Below, piece after piece: positions 46,130-56,898 of a stretch of 64,000 nt of DNA. Every line of letters starts with the position of its first letter. Within the stretch, counting starts at the first letter, position 1. Under the pieces are notes generated by a model. The model did no database searches. It had not been told where the DNA came from and saw only the letters and a list, made by a program, of their open reading frames with translations. Source of the stretch: Symbiodinium natans (taxonomy: Eukaryota; Sar; Dinophyceae; Suessiales; Symbiodiniaceae); contig CAJNDS010002515.1 of the NCBI GenBank assembly GCA_905221605.1, positions 254,321 to 318,320 of the forward strand, read 5' to 3'. The translations under genes were made by a program, and so were the position numbers.

Positions 46130-48720
46130 TCAGTCGTACTATGGAGGCCTCAGGAACAAGAACCAGGTAGTTCCTCTTTTCTCTTCTCTTTTTCTCCTCA
46201 ATCCTAAAGTCGAATGCTCTCGTGAGGAGAAGAGAAGGGAGAGAAGGAGGGAAAGATAAGAGGAGCACGATTTTCATGGGAAGAGCCAAGAAAAGAATAG
46301 AAGAGAGATAAAACAAGGCGCAAAGAAGATGGTACTCTTCTTTATCTATCCTCTCTCCCTTATCTCTCCGTTCCCTCTGTCTTTTCGAAATGAGAAAAAC
46401 AAAAAGAAAGATGAAAAGAAGAAGGGTTAGGAAAAGAGCCGAAGAGATAGGCCGAAAAAGAGGGGTATGGTGAAGTACGGCAAAGGTCCACGCACAAGGA
46501 GTCACCTTCTGCTTACCCTTCCACTGCTTGATTTTACAAGCTCCTTTCTTGTGTTTTATCAGGTAAAATTAAAAGGAAACAGAAGGAGAGAAGGGAAAGG
46601 GAAGTGAGAGAGGAGAGACAACAAGGAGGCCATTTTAATTTCCTGTGAGTTATCAAAAGGAATGCAATATTATGGGAAGAGCAATGGGAAAAAAGAGTGG
46701 AAGAGAAATTAAGACAGGAGAGGGAGGTGCAAAAATAAGGCAAAGAGAAGATGGTGCCGTTTTCATCTCACCTCTCGTTCTTATCTTCCTCTTCTCTGGT
46801 TCTTTTCCCTGTGAAATAAAAAAACAAAAGGAAGGACAATGAACATATAAAGGAACCCGTTTTCGTTTTCCGTTTGGGCACAAGGAAAAAAAACAGAGGC
46901 GATAGGGCGAGAGGAGGGGTTTGCTGAAGCATGGGGAGGGTGTACGGGAAAGGGGCCAACTCCGCCCACTTCCCCCATCCATTGAAAGAGGAAAAGGAAC
47001 AGGGCCTCCATTCCCCTCTTATTCTTCCTTTCTTGCGTTTTTGTCGTTTAGAAGGGAACAGGAGAAGAGGAGGGAGAGAGAAGGAGAGAGGCGACATAAA
47101 AAGGGTTGCATTGTTAATGGGAAGAGCAAAGAAAAGACCAGAAGAGAGATGATGGGAGAAGAGGGGGAGACAAAACAAGGCGCACAGAAAATGGGCAGAT
47201 AAGAAGAGAGGAAAGGGAATGACCAAGTACAATGAGGAGTTCTTCAATTTCCCTCCCTATCTCTTATGTTACTTTTCCTTCTTGTGGGGTGTGCCTTTTT
47301 CTCTTGAAGATGCAGAAAACGATTGAAAAGGACACCCGTTCCATCGCCCATATGTAGGGAAAAAGAGAGAGAATCATGAGCATCAGCTGGGCTTGCTGCC
47401 AATCCAACATGGGCGTCCCTTTTAATCGCATTCTGTGTCCTTTTTTCTCGCTTGAAGATGCAGAAAACGATCCAAAAGCAAGAAGGAGAGAGGAGAGATA
47501 CCAAGGATTGCATATTTAATGGGAAGAGCAAGGAAGAGAATAGAAGACAGATGAATAGAGAAGATGGCGCTCTTCTTTATCTCTTCTCTCTCCCTTGTTT
47601 CTCCCTTCCCTCTTTCTTTTCGAAATGAGAAAAACAAAAAGGAAGAACTATGAGAAGGAGAAGAGTAAGGAAAGGAACAGAAGAGATAGGCCGAGAGGAT
47701 GAATATGATGGAGTATTATGGAAAGGCTCACGCGCAAGGAGTCACCCTCTGCTTACCTTTTCACTGCTTTATCATATGAGTTCCTTTCTTGTGTTTTATC
47801 AGTTAAAAGGAAGCGGAAGAAGAGAAGGGAAAGGGAAGTGAGAGAGGAAAGATAACAAGGATGCTATGTTTCCCGAAGCGTGCTGCAAGGAATAGAAGAG
47901 ACAGGAAGCAAGGAGACGGAATCACAAAATAAGGCGCAAAGCTGTACATATCATCTCTCCCTTGTCTCTCCCTATTCCCTTTCGAACTAGAAAAAACCAT
48001 TCTTGCTTTTCACAGATAGGTTCCCTCTCTCCTCTTCAGGAAATCCCCTTTCCCTTATGTTGCTTTTTGAAGCGAATAAGAAAAATAGCAGATAAGAAGA
48101 GAGGAAAGGGTCAATTTCCCTCCCTATCTCTTATGTTGCTTTTCCTTCTTGTGGGGTGTCCCTGTTTCTCTTGAAGATGCAGAAAACGATTGAAAAGGAC
48201 ACCCGTTCCATCGCCCATGTGTAGGGAAAGAGAGAGAATCATGAGCATCAGCTGGGCTTGCTGCCAATCCAACATGGGCGTCCCTTTTAATCGCAGTCTG
48301 TGTCCTTTTTTCTCGCTTGAAGATGCAGAAAACGATCCAAAAGCACATCTGTTGGAGGAAGAGAGAAGGAGAGAGGAGAGATACCAAGGATTGCATATTT
48401 AATGGGAAGAGCAAGGAAGAGAATAGAAGACAGATGAATAGAGAAGAGGGAGAGACAAAACAAGGCGCAGAGAAGATGGCACTCTTCTTTATCTATTCTC
48501 TCTCCCTTGTTTCTCCCTTCCCTCTTTCTTTTCGAAATGAGAAAAACAAAAAGGAAGAACTATGAGAAGGAGAAGAGTAAGGAAAGGAACAGAAGAGATA
48601 GGCCGAGAGGATGAATATGATGGAGTATTATGGAAAGGCTCACGCGCAAGGAGTCACCCTCTGCTTACCTTTCCACTGCTTTATCATATGAGTTCCTTTC
48701 TTGTGTTTTATCAGCAGAAG
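46130..48720. repeat. Diverged tandem array of a ~450-bp purine-rich module
   Basis: About six copies of a module with AATGGGAAGAGCAAGGAA, GAATAGAAGA and AAACAAGGCGCA, near 46,276, 46,670, 47,113, 47,515, 47,885 and 48,400. Three of them (ending near 46,565, 47,803 and 48,714) also share CAAGGAGTCACC and TCTTGTGTTTTATCAG. A large duplication of 47,240-47,810 is seen at 48,130-48,715. Purine/pyrimidine asymmetry leaves frames open; I do not believe they code. Confidence 0.82.
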
Positions 48721-48739
48721 AGAAGGGAAAAGCAAAAAT

Positions 48740-50370
48740 TGAGCCCAACATTTTAGGACCAGGGCTTGCGATCTGACTCTTTGGAGCAAAAATCGATTCC
48801 AAAATCTTAGGGACCAGGGCTTGCGATGTTACTCTTTGGAGCAAGAAATGAGCCCAAAATCTTAAAGACCGGGGCTTGCGATTTCACCTTTTGGAGCAAA
48901 TACTGGGCCCAAAATCTTAGGGACCAGGGCTTGCAATTTGACTCCGTGGAGCACAAATCGACCCCGAAATCTTAGGGACCAGGGCTTGCGATTTGACTCT
49001 GTGGAGCACAAATCGACCCCGACAACTTAGGGACCAGGGCTTGCGATTTGACTCTTTGGAGCAAAAATCGACCCAAAAATCTAAGGGACCAGGGCTTGCG
49101 ATTTTACTCTTTGGCGCAAAAACTGGGCCCCAAATCTTAGGGACCAGGGCTTGCGATGTCACTCTTTGGAGCAAAATTGAACCCAAAGTCTTAGGGACCA
49201 GGGCTTGCGATTTGACTCTTTGGAGCAAAAACTGGGCCCAAAATCTTAGGGAGCAGGGTTTGCGATTTGACTCTTTGGAGCAAAAACTGGGCCCCAAATC
49301 TTAGGGACCAGGGCTTGCGGTTTGACTCTTTGGAGCAAAAATTGAACCCAAAATCTTAGGGACCAGGGCTTGCGATTTGACTCTTTGAACCAAAAACTGG
49401 GCCCAAAATCTTAGGGACAAGGGCTTGCGATGTCACTCTTTGGAGCAACAAATGAACCCAAAATCTTAGGGACCAGGGCTTGCGATTTGACTCTTTGGAG
49501 CAAAAACTGGGCCCCAAATCTTAGGGACCAGGGCTTGCGATTTGACTCTTTGGAGCAAAAATTGAACCCAAAATCTTCGGGACCAGGGCTTGCGATTTGA
49601 CTCTTCGGAGCAAAAACTGGGCCCAAGATCTTAGGGACCAGGGCTTGCGATGTCACTCTTTGGAGCAACAATGAATGCAAAATCTTAGGGACCAGGGCCT
49701 GCGATTTGACTCTTTGGAGCAAAAATTGAACCCAAAATCTTAGGGACCAGGGCTTGCGATTTGACTCTTCGGAGCAAAAACTGGGCCCAAAATCTTAGGG
49801 ACCAGGGCTTGCGATGTCACTCTTTGGAGCAACAATGAATGCAAAATCTTAGGGACCAGGGCCTGCGATTTGACTCTTTGGAGCAAAAATTGAACCCAAA
49901 ATCTTAGGGACCAGGGCTTGCGATTTGACTCTTTGGAGCAAAAACTGGGCCCAAGATCTTAGGGACCAGGGCTTGCGATGTCACTCTTTGGAGCAAAAAA
50001 TGAACCCAAAATCTTAGGACCAGGGCTTGCGATGTCACTCTTTGGAGCAAAAATTGAACCCAAATCTTGGGACCAGGGCTTGCGATTTGACTCTTTGGAG
50101 CAAAAACTGGGCCCAAAATCTTAAGGACCAGGGCTTGCTTTGGAGCAAAAAACTGAGTCCAAAATCTTAGGGACCAGGGCTTGCGATTTGACTCTTTGGA
50201 GCAAAAACTGGGCCCCAAATAATAGGGACCAGGGCTTGCGATGTTACTCTTTGGGGCAAGAAATGAGCCCAAAATCTTAGGGACCAGGGCTTGCGATGTT
50301 ACTCTTTGGGGCAAGAAATGAGCTCAAAATCTTAGGGACCAGGCTTGCGATGTCACTTTTTGGAGCAAAA
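48740..50370. repeat. 55-bp tandem array, about 29 copies
   Basis: Consensus pieces are TTAGGGACCAGGGCTTGCGA, TTTGACTCTTTGGAGCAAAA and ACTGGGCCCAAAATC. Copies differ mainly between ACTGGGCCC and (A)TTGAACCC types. Because 55 is 1 mod 3 and the minus strand lacks stops, each minus frame rotates through three peptides (SQALVPKILG, FAPKSQIASPGP, LLQRVKSQ). These frames are repeat artefacts. Confidence 0.93.
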
Positions 50371-50379
50371 ACTGTGCCC

Positions 50380-50745
50380 TAGTATTGGGGGGAGGAGGGC
50401 TCGTGATTTAGTATTGGGAGGAGGCCCGGGCTCGTAAATTAGTATTGGGGGGAGGCCCGGCTCGTGATTTAGTATTGCGGGAGGCCTGGGCTCGTGATTT
50501 AGTATTGGGGGGAGGCCCGGGCTCGTGATTTAGTATTGGGGGGAGGCCCGGCCTCGTAATTTGGAGGCCCGGGCTCGTGATTTAGCCCGGGCTCGTGATT
50601 TAGTATTGGGGGGAGGCCCGGGCTCGTGATTTAGTATTGCGGGAAGGCCCGGGCTCGTAATTTAGTATTGGGGGGAGGCCCGGGCTCGTGATTTAGTATT
50701 GGGGGGAGGCCCGGGCTCGTGGTTTAGTATTGGAGGAGGATGCCC
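50380..50745. repeat. 31-bp tandem array
   Basis: About eleven copies of TAGTATTGGGGGGAGGCCCG followed by GGCTCGTGATT, some truncated. Starts directly where the 55-bp array ends. Confidence 0.92.
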
Positions 50746-50754
50746 CAGCCCCCA

Positions 50755-53125
50755 CCCCCCATTTGGAAATAAATGAATTACTTGAATTAATTGAAATAAT
50801 TGAATTAATTCAATTAATTCAATTAATTGATTTATTTCCAAAGGGGAGGTGGAATTAATTTAATTAATTGAATTAATTCAATTATTTCAATTAATTCAAG
50901 TAATTCATTTATTTCCAAATGGGGGGGATTCCCCAGCCCCCACCCCCCCCCTTTGGAAATAAATGAATTAATTGAATTAATTGAATTAATTCAATTAATT
51001 CAATTAATTCATTTATTTCCAAAGGGGAGGTGGAATTAATTGAATTAATTCAATTATTTCAATTAATTCAATTAATTCAATTAATTCATTTCCAAATGGG
51101 GGGGATTCCCCAGCCCCCACCCCCCCCCTTTGGAAATAAATGAATTAATTGAATTAATTGAATTAATTGAATTAATTGAAATAATTGAATTAATTGAATT
51201 TCAATTAATTCAATTAATTCATTTATTTCCAAAGGGGAGGTGGAATTAATTGAATTAGTTGAATTAATTCAATTATTTCAATTAATTCAATTAATTCAAT
51301 TAATTCATTTATTTCCAAAGGGGGGGGAGGGGTGGGGGCTGGGGAATCCCCCCATTTGGAAATAATTGAATTAATTGAATTAATTGAATTAATTGAATTA
51401 ATTGAATTAATTGAATTAATTGAATTAATTGAATCAATTCAATTAATTCAATTAATTCAATTAATTCAATTAATTCAATTAATTCAATTAATTCCACAAT
51501 TAATTCAATTAATTCCACCCCCCCTTTGGAAATAAATGAATTAATTGAATTAATTGAATTAATTCAATTAATTCAATTAATTCATTAATTCAATTAATTC
51601 AATTTATTTCCAAAGGGGGGGGGGTGGGGGCTGGGGAATCCCCCCCATTTGGAAATGAATGAACTAATTGAACGAAATTATTTAAACTATCGCGGCTCGA
51701 TTTGGCCAAATTTTGCCGGGCAGCCTGCGGGCAAAATTTGGCCAAATCGGGCTGCTCTTCGTATGCCATGAGAAATGCGCGGCTCGATTTGGCCAAATTT
51801 TGCCCGGAGGCTGCCCGGCAAAATTTGGCCAAATCGAGCCGCGCATTTCTCAGCGCGTACGACGAGCAGCCCGATTTGGCCAAATTTTGCCCGCAGACTT
51901 CCCGGCAAAATTTGGCCAAACCGAGCCGCGATAGTTTAAATAAATTCGGGCCTCCAGAAAGGCGCGGCTCGATTTGGCCAGATTTTGCCGGGCAGTCTGC
52001 GGGCAAAATTTGGCCAAATCGGGCTGCTCGTCGAACGCGATGAGAAATGCGCGGCTCGATTTGGCCAAATTTTGCCGGGCAGCCTCCGGGCAAAATTTGG
52101 CCAAATCGAGCCGCGCCTTTCTGAAGGCCCGAAATTTTTAAACTATCGCGGCTCGATTTGGCCAAATTTTGCCGGGCAGCTTCCGGGCAAAATTTGGCCA
52201 AATCGGGCTGCCCTTCGTATGCGATGAGAAATGCGTGGCTCGATTTGGCCAAATTTTGCCCGGAGGCTGCCCGGCAAAATTTGGCCAAATCGAGCCGCGA
52301 TAGTTTAAATAATTTCGGGCCTCCAGAAAGGCGCGGCTCGATTTGGCCAAATTTTGCCGGGCAGCCTCCGGGCAAAATTTGGCCAAATCGAGCTGGGGGG
52401 GTGGGGTCTGGGGAATCCCCCCCATTTGGAAATATATGAATTAATTGAATTAATTGAATTAATTGAATTAACTCAATTAATTGAATTAATTGAATTAATT
52501 CAATTATTTAAATTAATTCAATTAATTCCACCCACCCTTTGGAAATAATTGAATTAATTGAATTAATTGAATTAATTGAATTAATTGAATTAATTCAATC
52601 AATTCAATTAATTCATTTATTTCCAAAGGGGGGGGAGGGGTGGGGGCTGGGGAATCCCCCCCATTTGAAAATAAATGAATTAATTGAATTAATTGAATTC
52701 ATCGAAATAATTCAACTAATTCAATTAATTCAATTAATTCATTTATTTCCAAAGGGGAGGTGGAATTAATTGAATTAATTGAATTAATTCCAATTAATTC
52801 AATTAATTCAATTAATTCAATTAATTCAATTAATTCAATTAATTCAATTAATTCAATTAATTCAATTAATTCAATTAATTCAATTAATTCAATTAATTCA
52901 AATTAATTCAATTAATTCAATTAATTCAATTAATTCATTTATTTCCAAAGGGGGGGGTTCAATTAATTCAATTAATTCAATTAATTCAATTAATTCAACT
53001 AATTCAATTAATTAATTCCACCCCCCCCCCTTTGGAAATAAATGAATTAATTGAATTAATTGATTAAATTCATTAAATTCCAGGGGGAAAGTGGAAATTA
53101 AGGAATTTAATGAATTAAATTCTGT
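50755..53125. repeat. AT-rich foldback region built of GAATTAATT repeats
   Basis: 9-bp units GAATTAATT and their complement AATTAATTC alternate in runs. Runs are bounded by TTTGGAAATAAATGAATT on one side and AATTCATTTATTTCCAAA on the other, so each module is a long hairpin. Modules are separated by G- or C-rich linkers (GGGGGATTCCCCAGCCCCCA and its complement). At least six modules are visible, plus a uniform AATTCAATT run at 52,780-52,940. Ile-Glu-Leu repeat frames are artefacts. Confidence 0.93.
51686..52395. repeat. Array of eight palindromes, ~92-bp period
   Basis: Each unit has the arm CGATTTGGCCAAATTTTGCC, a 10-12-nt centre (such as CGGAGGCTGCCC), then the complementary arm. Units centre near 51,718, 51,811, 51,903, 51,994, 52,081, 52,176, 52,269 and 52,364. 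In the second, arms 51,769-51,804 and 51,817-51,852 are perfect over 36 bp. Spacers also pair between units (TTTAAACTATCGCGG with CCGCGATAGTTTAAA). The array is embedded in the GAATTAATT region. No stop codons on either strand, hence long false frames. Confidence 0.93.
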
Positions 53126-53147
53126 CTGTGCAACCCTACAGGACCTA

Positions 53148-53250
53148 AAATAGGGTCTATTTGGAACATGGCTCTTGTGAATAAGTATACGTTTTGGGGC
53201 CTGTTTTCCTCTTGTAAATACGATTCCCAGCTTCCAAATAGACCCTATTT
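53148..53250. mobile_element. Foldback (MITE-like) element, 103 bp
   Basis: Perfect 19-bp terminal inverted repeats AAATAGGGTCTATTTGGAA (53,148-53,166) and its complement (53,232-53,250). One end recurs at 46,051-46,069. No target-site duplication recognised. Confidence 0.72.
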
Positions 53251-53432
53251 AAGCTGCACACAGGGGCCCCCCCCCCTTGCCAAGGGCATCCGGACCAAGG
53301 GCCCTCCCGGACCAAGGCTCCCCGGTTCGGGGCAGGGCCCCAGAATCCCGGGTTTAGGGTTGTGCTCCTGAGGGCCCTTGACAACTTCGCTGTTCGTCGC
53401 CCACGAACAGCCCCATCTTGCGGGATCGCAAG

Positions 53433-55495
53433 CATCTGCTGGGTTTCGGGTGCTTTCAATGTCTGCGTCACGCTGAGTCTATTGGGGTATTTGTGACCCT
53501 GGATCCCCCAAGCATCTCGGACCTTGCAACTCTCGACCTCTCAATGGGGGTTTACGAAAACAAGGTACCCCTGATGTACACCCCCCCCCCCCCCCCCTCA
53601 AAGAAGGACCCCAAGGTACCCCGGCCCGATAAAAACACAAACCCCCCAAATCCTGAGCAAGCCCTAAACCCTAAACCCTAAACCCTAAACCCTAAACCCT
53701 AAACCCTAAACCCTAAACCCTAAACCCTAAACCCTAAACCCTAAACCCTAAACCCTAAACCCTCTCGGAAAGGTTTCGAGGTCAGGCACGGGGCGTGGAT
53801 GTCGGCAAGATCATCCACGACCAAGCCTGGCTCATCAAAAATCAGGCCCTTGCAAGCTCGGTTTCGGGTTTAGGGTTTAGGGTTAAGGGTTTAGGGTTTA
53901 GGGTTTGGGGTTTAGGGTTTAGGGTTTTGGGTTTAGGGTTTAGGGTTTAGGGCCCCCCCAAACCGAAACCAAAACCAAAACAAAAAAAAACGAGGGCGAC
54001 TTCCAGACCTTCATGGAGATCAAGATGCGGCGCCTTGCTGAGATGTTGTCAGCTGTCTCGGGAATGCCTGTCGAGGACACCGAGGAGTTCCTGCTGCTAT
54101 GCTGCAAGAGCATAAGGATGTTTAGGGTTTGGGGTTTAGGGTTTAGGGTTTAGGGCTTGGGGTTGAGGGTTGTAGGGTTTAGGGTTTAGGGCTTAGGGTT
54201 TAGGGTTTAGGGTCTGGCAGGATCTCTAGTGATTCAGAAAAGCACTGTCAGCCCAACACCCTCAATCCCGAGCCGTAAATCAGCACACAAATCTCAAAAG
54301 GACTCTGCCCTCAACCGGCCTTGGGGTCTTTTGAGACTACTCAGCTCCAAGCCGAGGGAGTTCTTTGTCTTAGTTGGGGGTACCATTTTACAATTTCAAG
54401 GGTACTTAAACCCAATAAGGAATAAGCAATTAAGTTTTAATATTTTCCCAACCGGCTTCCTAAACTTTTAGCGCTCAGCCTCGAGCCTGCGTGTTGCACA
54501 AGCTATCAGCTAGGCATGTCCCAAGATAGGGGTGCCCCTTTTAGACCTTAAATCGACTAGAATGCCCTTAACGGGACCCCCAAAAAGGGTACCCCTATTG
54601 TCGGAAACCCCCCCAACTGGCCCAGGCCCTCTACCTGAGTAACCAAGGACATCCCAGAGATTGGATGAGACCGAGGCTGCGCCAAGGGACATCTGAGACT
54701 TTGAGCCCGTGTCTCTAGAATGTTAGGGACTACTGGGTATGTTCGTGCGTGTGTTAGTGTACAGGTGCACTACCCATGACGTGCCGTAGGGGCAGAGGGT
54801 GTGTTTGTCGAGAGGCGATGTGACACTACATTGCCCGTTCTCGTCTTCCTGTCGCCATGGGCGGCCACAGAGACATGATTGCATCAACTGTTTACTAATC
54901 TATCCGTTTCACCGCCATGCGTTGCAAAGGACCGCTTGGCACACAGTGGCACTCCCTCTCCTCCTCGAGTGTACTCATAGCACTCTGACGCGAACCTGCT
55001 GTTGCTAGGAGGGGTTCCCTTCACCTGTAATCCACTGAGTAGAAAATCCCTAAACCCAAAACCCTAAACTCTAAACCCTAAACTTAAACCCTAAACCCCA
55101 AACCCTAAACCCTAAACAAAAGGAATATAGAAGCCTAGAACTTGAAAGGCTGAGCTCATCGTTCCTACTCCATGTTGAGCTTGTCGAGGCAGCTGTTGAG
55201 GATTCATACATGACAGCAAGATTAGGGTTTAGGGTTTAGGGTTTAGGGTTTAGGGTTAGGGTTTAGGGTTTAGGGTTTAGGGTTTAGGGTTTAGGGTTTG
55301 GCCTAGTGCGAACATTCCATGCGACCCCATGAAGAGGTGACAGGAGCTAGGACTTAGGTCTTTGGGACGGTCACAACGACATGTGATTCGCAGAGTAGGC
55401 TAACCAGAGGAAGCTGGACCTACACAACGAGTTCGACACCAATATAAATCCTAAGCTACCTCTCTCTTACAGGTGCGAGGTGGAACTTGATTTAG
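53433..55495 (+). CDS. Multi-exon gene with telomeric repeats in its introns
   Basis: Exons 53,433-53,564 (CFQCLRHAESIGVFVTLDPP, then ISDLATLDLSMGVYENK|GT), 53,786-53,851 (ARGVDVGKIIHDQAWLIKNQ, GC donor) and 53,995-54,107 (TFMEIKMRRLAEMLSAVSGM and VEDTEEFLLLCC, GA donor) chain in phase. A short exon at 54,221-54,250 may follow. Exon 55,123-55,215 (EYRSLELERLSSSFLLHVEL then VEAAVEDSYMT|GCAAG) joins 55,399-55,495 (ANQRKLDLHNEFDTNINPKL) in phase 0. Introns between them contain (CCCTAAA)n or (TTTAGGG)n. The link from 54,250 to 55,123 is not in phase as placed, so an exon is missing. No family recognised. Confidence 0.6.
54526..54598. mobile_element. Short foldback element
   Basis: ATAGGGGTGCCCCTTTT at 54,526-54,542 pairs, with two mismatches, with AAAAAGGGTACCCCTAT at 54,582-54,598. 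73 bp in total. Similar in style to the other G-rich foldback elements here. Confidence 0.5.
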
Positions 55496-55585
55496 GTTCT
55501 GCCGCGTGTTGTTAGGCACTCCTCTCTCCTACTCCTCTGCTTCCCAAGACAGCACGTGACGAGCATGCAACAGACAATAGATTGT

Positions 55586-55608
55586 GATGTTCCCCCTCAT
55601 ACTAACAG
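55586..55608. repeat. Half-copy of the 45.55-kb MITE terminal repeat
   Basis: GATGTTCCCCCTCATACTAA continuing CAG matches the inner 23 bp of that element's terminal repeat with one mismatch. No partner end is visible within 200 bp, so it is a solo or decayed end. Confidence 0.7.
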
Positions 55609-56437
55609 TATGACTCCCCGACATGCCAAAGCCTCCCAAACCCTCCCGACCCTCAATCCCTGAAGTCGAAGAGTTTGGGATTAGTTGGGTTGGCCTTGGC
55701 ACCTTAAACTACCCTAAGCCTAAGCCCTCAAACCTAAACCCTAAGCTGCCTGTCCCGTTGTCCATCGATTCCCCTGGAGAGGACATGTTTTCAAGCGCCC
55801 CCGCGTGCGCACGCAGCTGTCCGTTAGCCAGCCTTGCTTTGAAGGTTCATGGGTAGTGTAAGCTGGGAGTGGGAGAACTATAGGGTTTAGGGTTTTGTTT
55901 GGGGTTAGTTATAGGTAGTTATAGCTTATAAGCTTCTAACCCTAGTAACTTACAGCTATCCATGAACCTTCGAGTGGCGTGAAGATTACCACACGCCACG
56001 AATCGGTTCTCCACCCAAAGCTCTGAGCCCGCGTGGCTGTTGATGTTGCGCCTCGCCCATGAGTCAACCTTAAACCCCAGACCTGAAAACCCTAAACCCT
56101 ACTCTAAGCCCTAAACTCTAAGCCCTAAACCCTAAACCCTAAATCTTATAAACCCTAAACCCTAAACCCTAAACCCTAAACCCTAAACCCTTCATTTACC
56201 CAGGGTCTTTAGGGCCCTGTAGGAGAGCGCTAGCTCTACCCCCTGAAGCACAAGCCTTCTTCCACCTACATAGCTTGCGGGAACAAACCCGAGCTCTAAA
56301 ACACAGACCCCCCCAAGCTTCATAACCACCGACCCTAGCACCTAAAGCCAAAAGTGTAGCTCTTAGTTCTGTGAATTTAGGGTTTAGGGTTTAGGGTTTA
56401 GGGTTTAGGGTTTAGGGTTTAGGGTTTAGGGGTAAAG

Positions 56438-56501
56438 GTCGCCAAACACGGGCCCGGAGCCAGTGCCACTCGAGCGTCAAAGCGAGAAGTTCTGGGGCGG
56501 A
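56438..56501 (+). CDS. Exon candidate following a telomeric block
   Basis: Starts after GGGGTAAAG|GTC, a few bases beyond a (TTTAGGG) block. It reads VAKHGPGASATRASKREVLG followed by RT, with a possible GA donor (ACT|GAAGGG). Basic, composition plausible. Unlinked to other exons. Confidence 0.4.
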
Positions 56502-56898
56502 CTGAAGGGTTGAGGGTTTCGTTCGGGGGGGGGGGGGGGGGGGTTGGGGGGGCTTTTTGAGGGTTTGAGGGTTTAAGGGTTGAGAATTACGGCTTGAAGG
56601 GGTTCGCCATGCGTTTCAAAGGCTGCAGGTTCCGAGTCCCATCGAAGCCCTCACTCCCTCACGCATCCCTTCGAGCGCAGGAGCCAGCTCCAGCCAGAAT
56701 CTTCTGTAAGTCCTGGCTTCACTTGAAAAGATAAAGGGGCTAACTTAGTATATTTATTAAGAGCCCCTTTAACACACCACTATTATTACTAACGGGGCAC
56801 AGCTAATTCGCACGAAAAAAATCCATGCATGTGATAGAAAGGCGGCCCAGCATGGGTTGAGTTCCAAAGAGCAGACCCGAGCTTGTCGCATCTGCGCT

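Noticed and set aside
48917-50314. Repeated peptides such as LVPKILGPVFAPKSQIASPG
   Set aside because: 55-bp tandem array read in rotating frames; no start, splice site or neighbouring exon.
48740-50370. CRISPR-like regular array
   Set aside because: Units are contiguous tandem repeats with no unique spacers, in a eukaryotic context.
51599-52375. 258-codon minus-strand frame with repeated QNLAKSS/KFGQIEPR peptides
   Set aside because: Product of stop-free palindromic repeats; equivalent frames exist on both strands.
56600-56660. tRNA-like T-arm (GGTTCCGAGTCCC)
   Set aside because: No matching acceptor stem or anticodon arm could be built around it.
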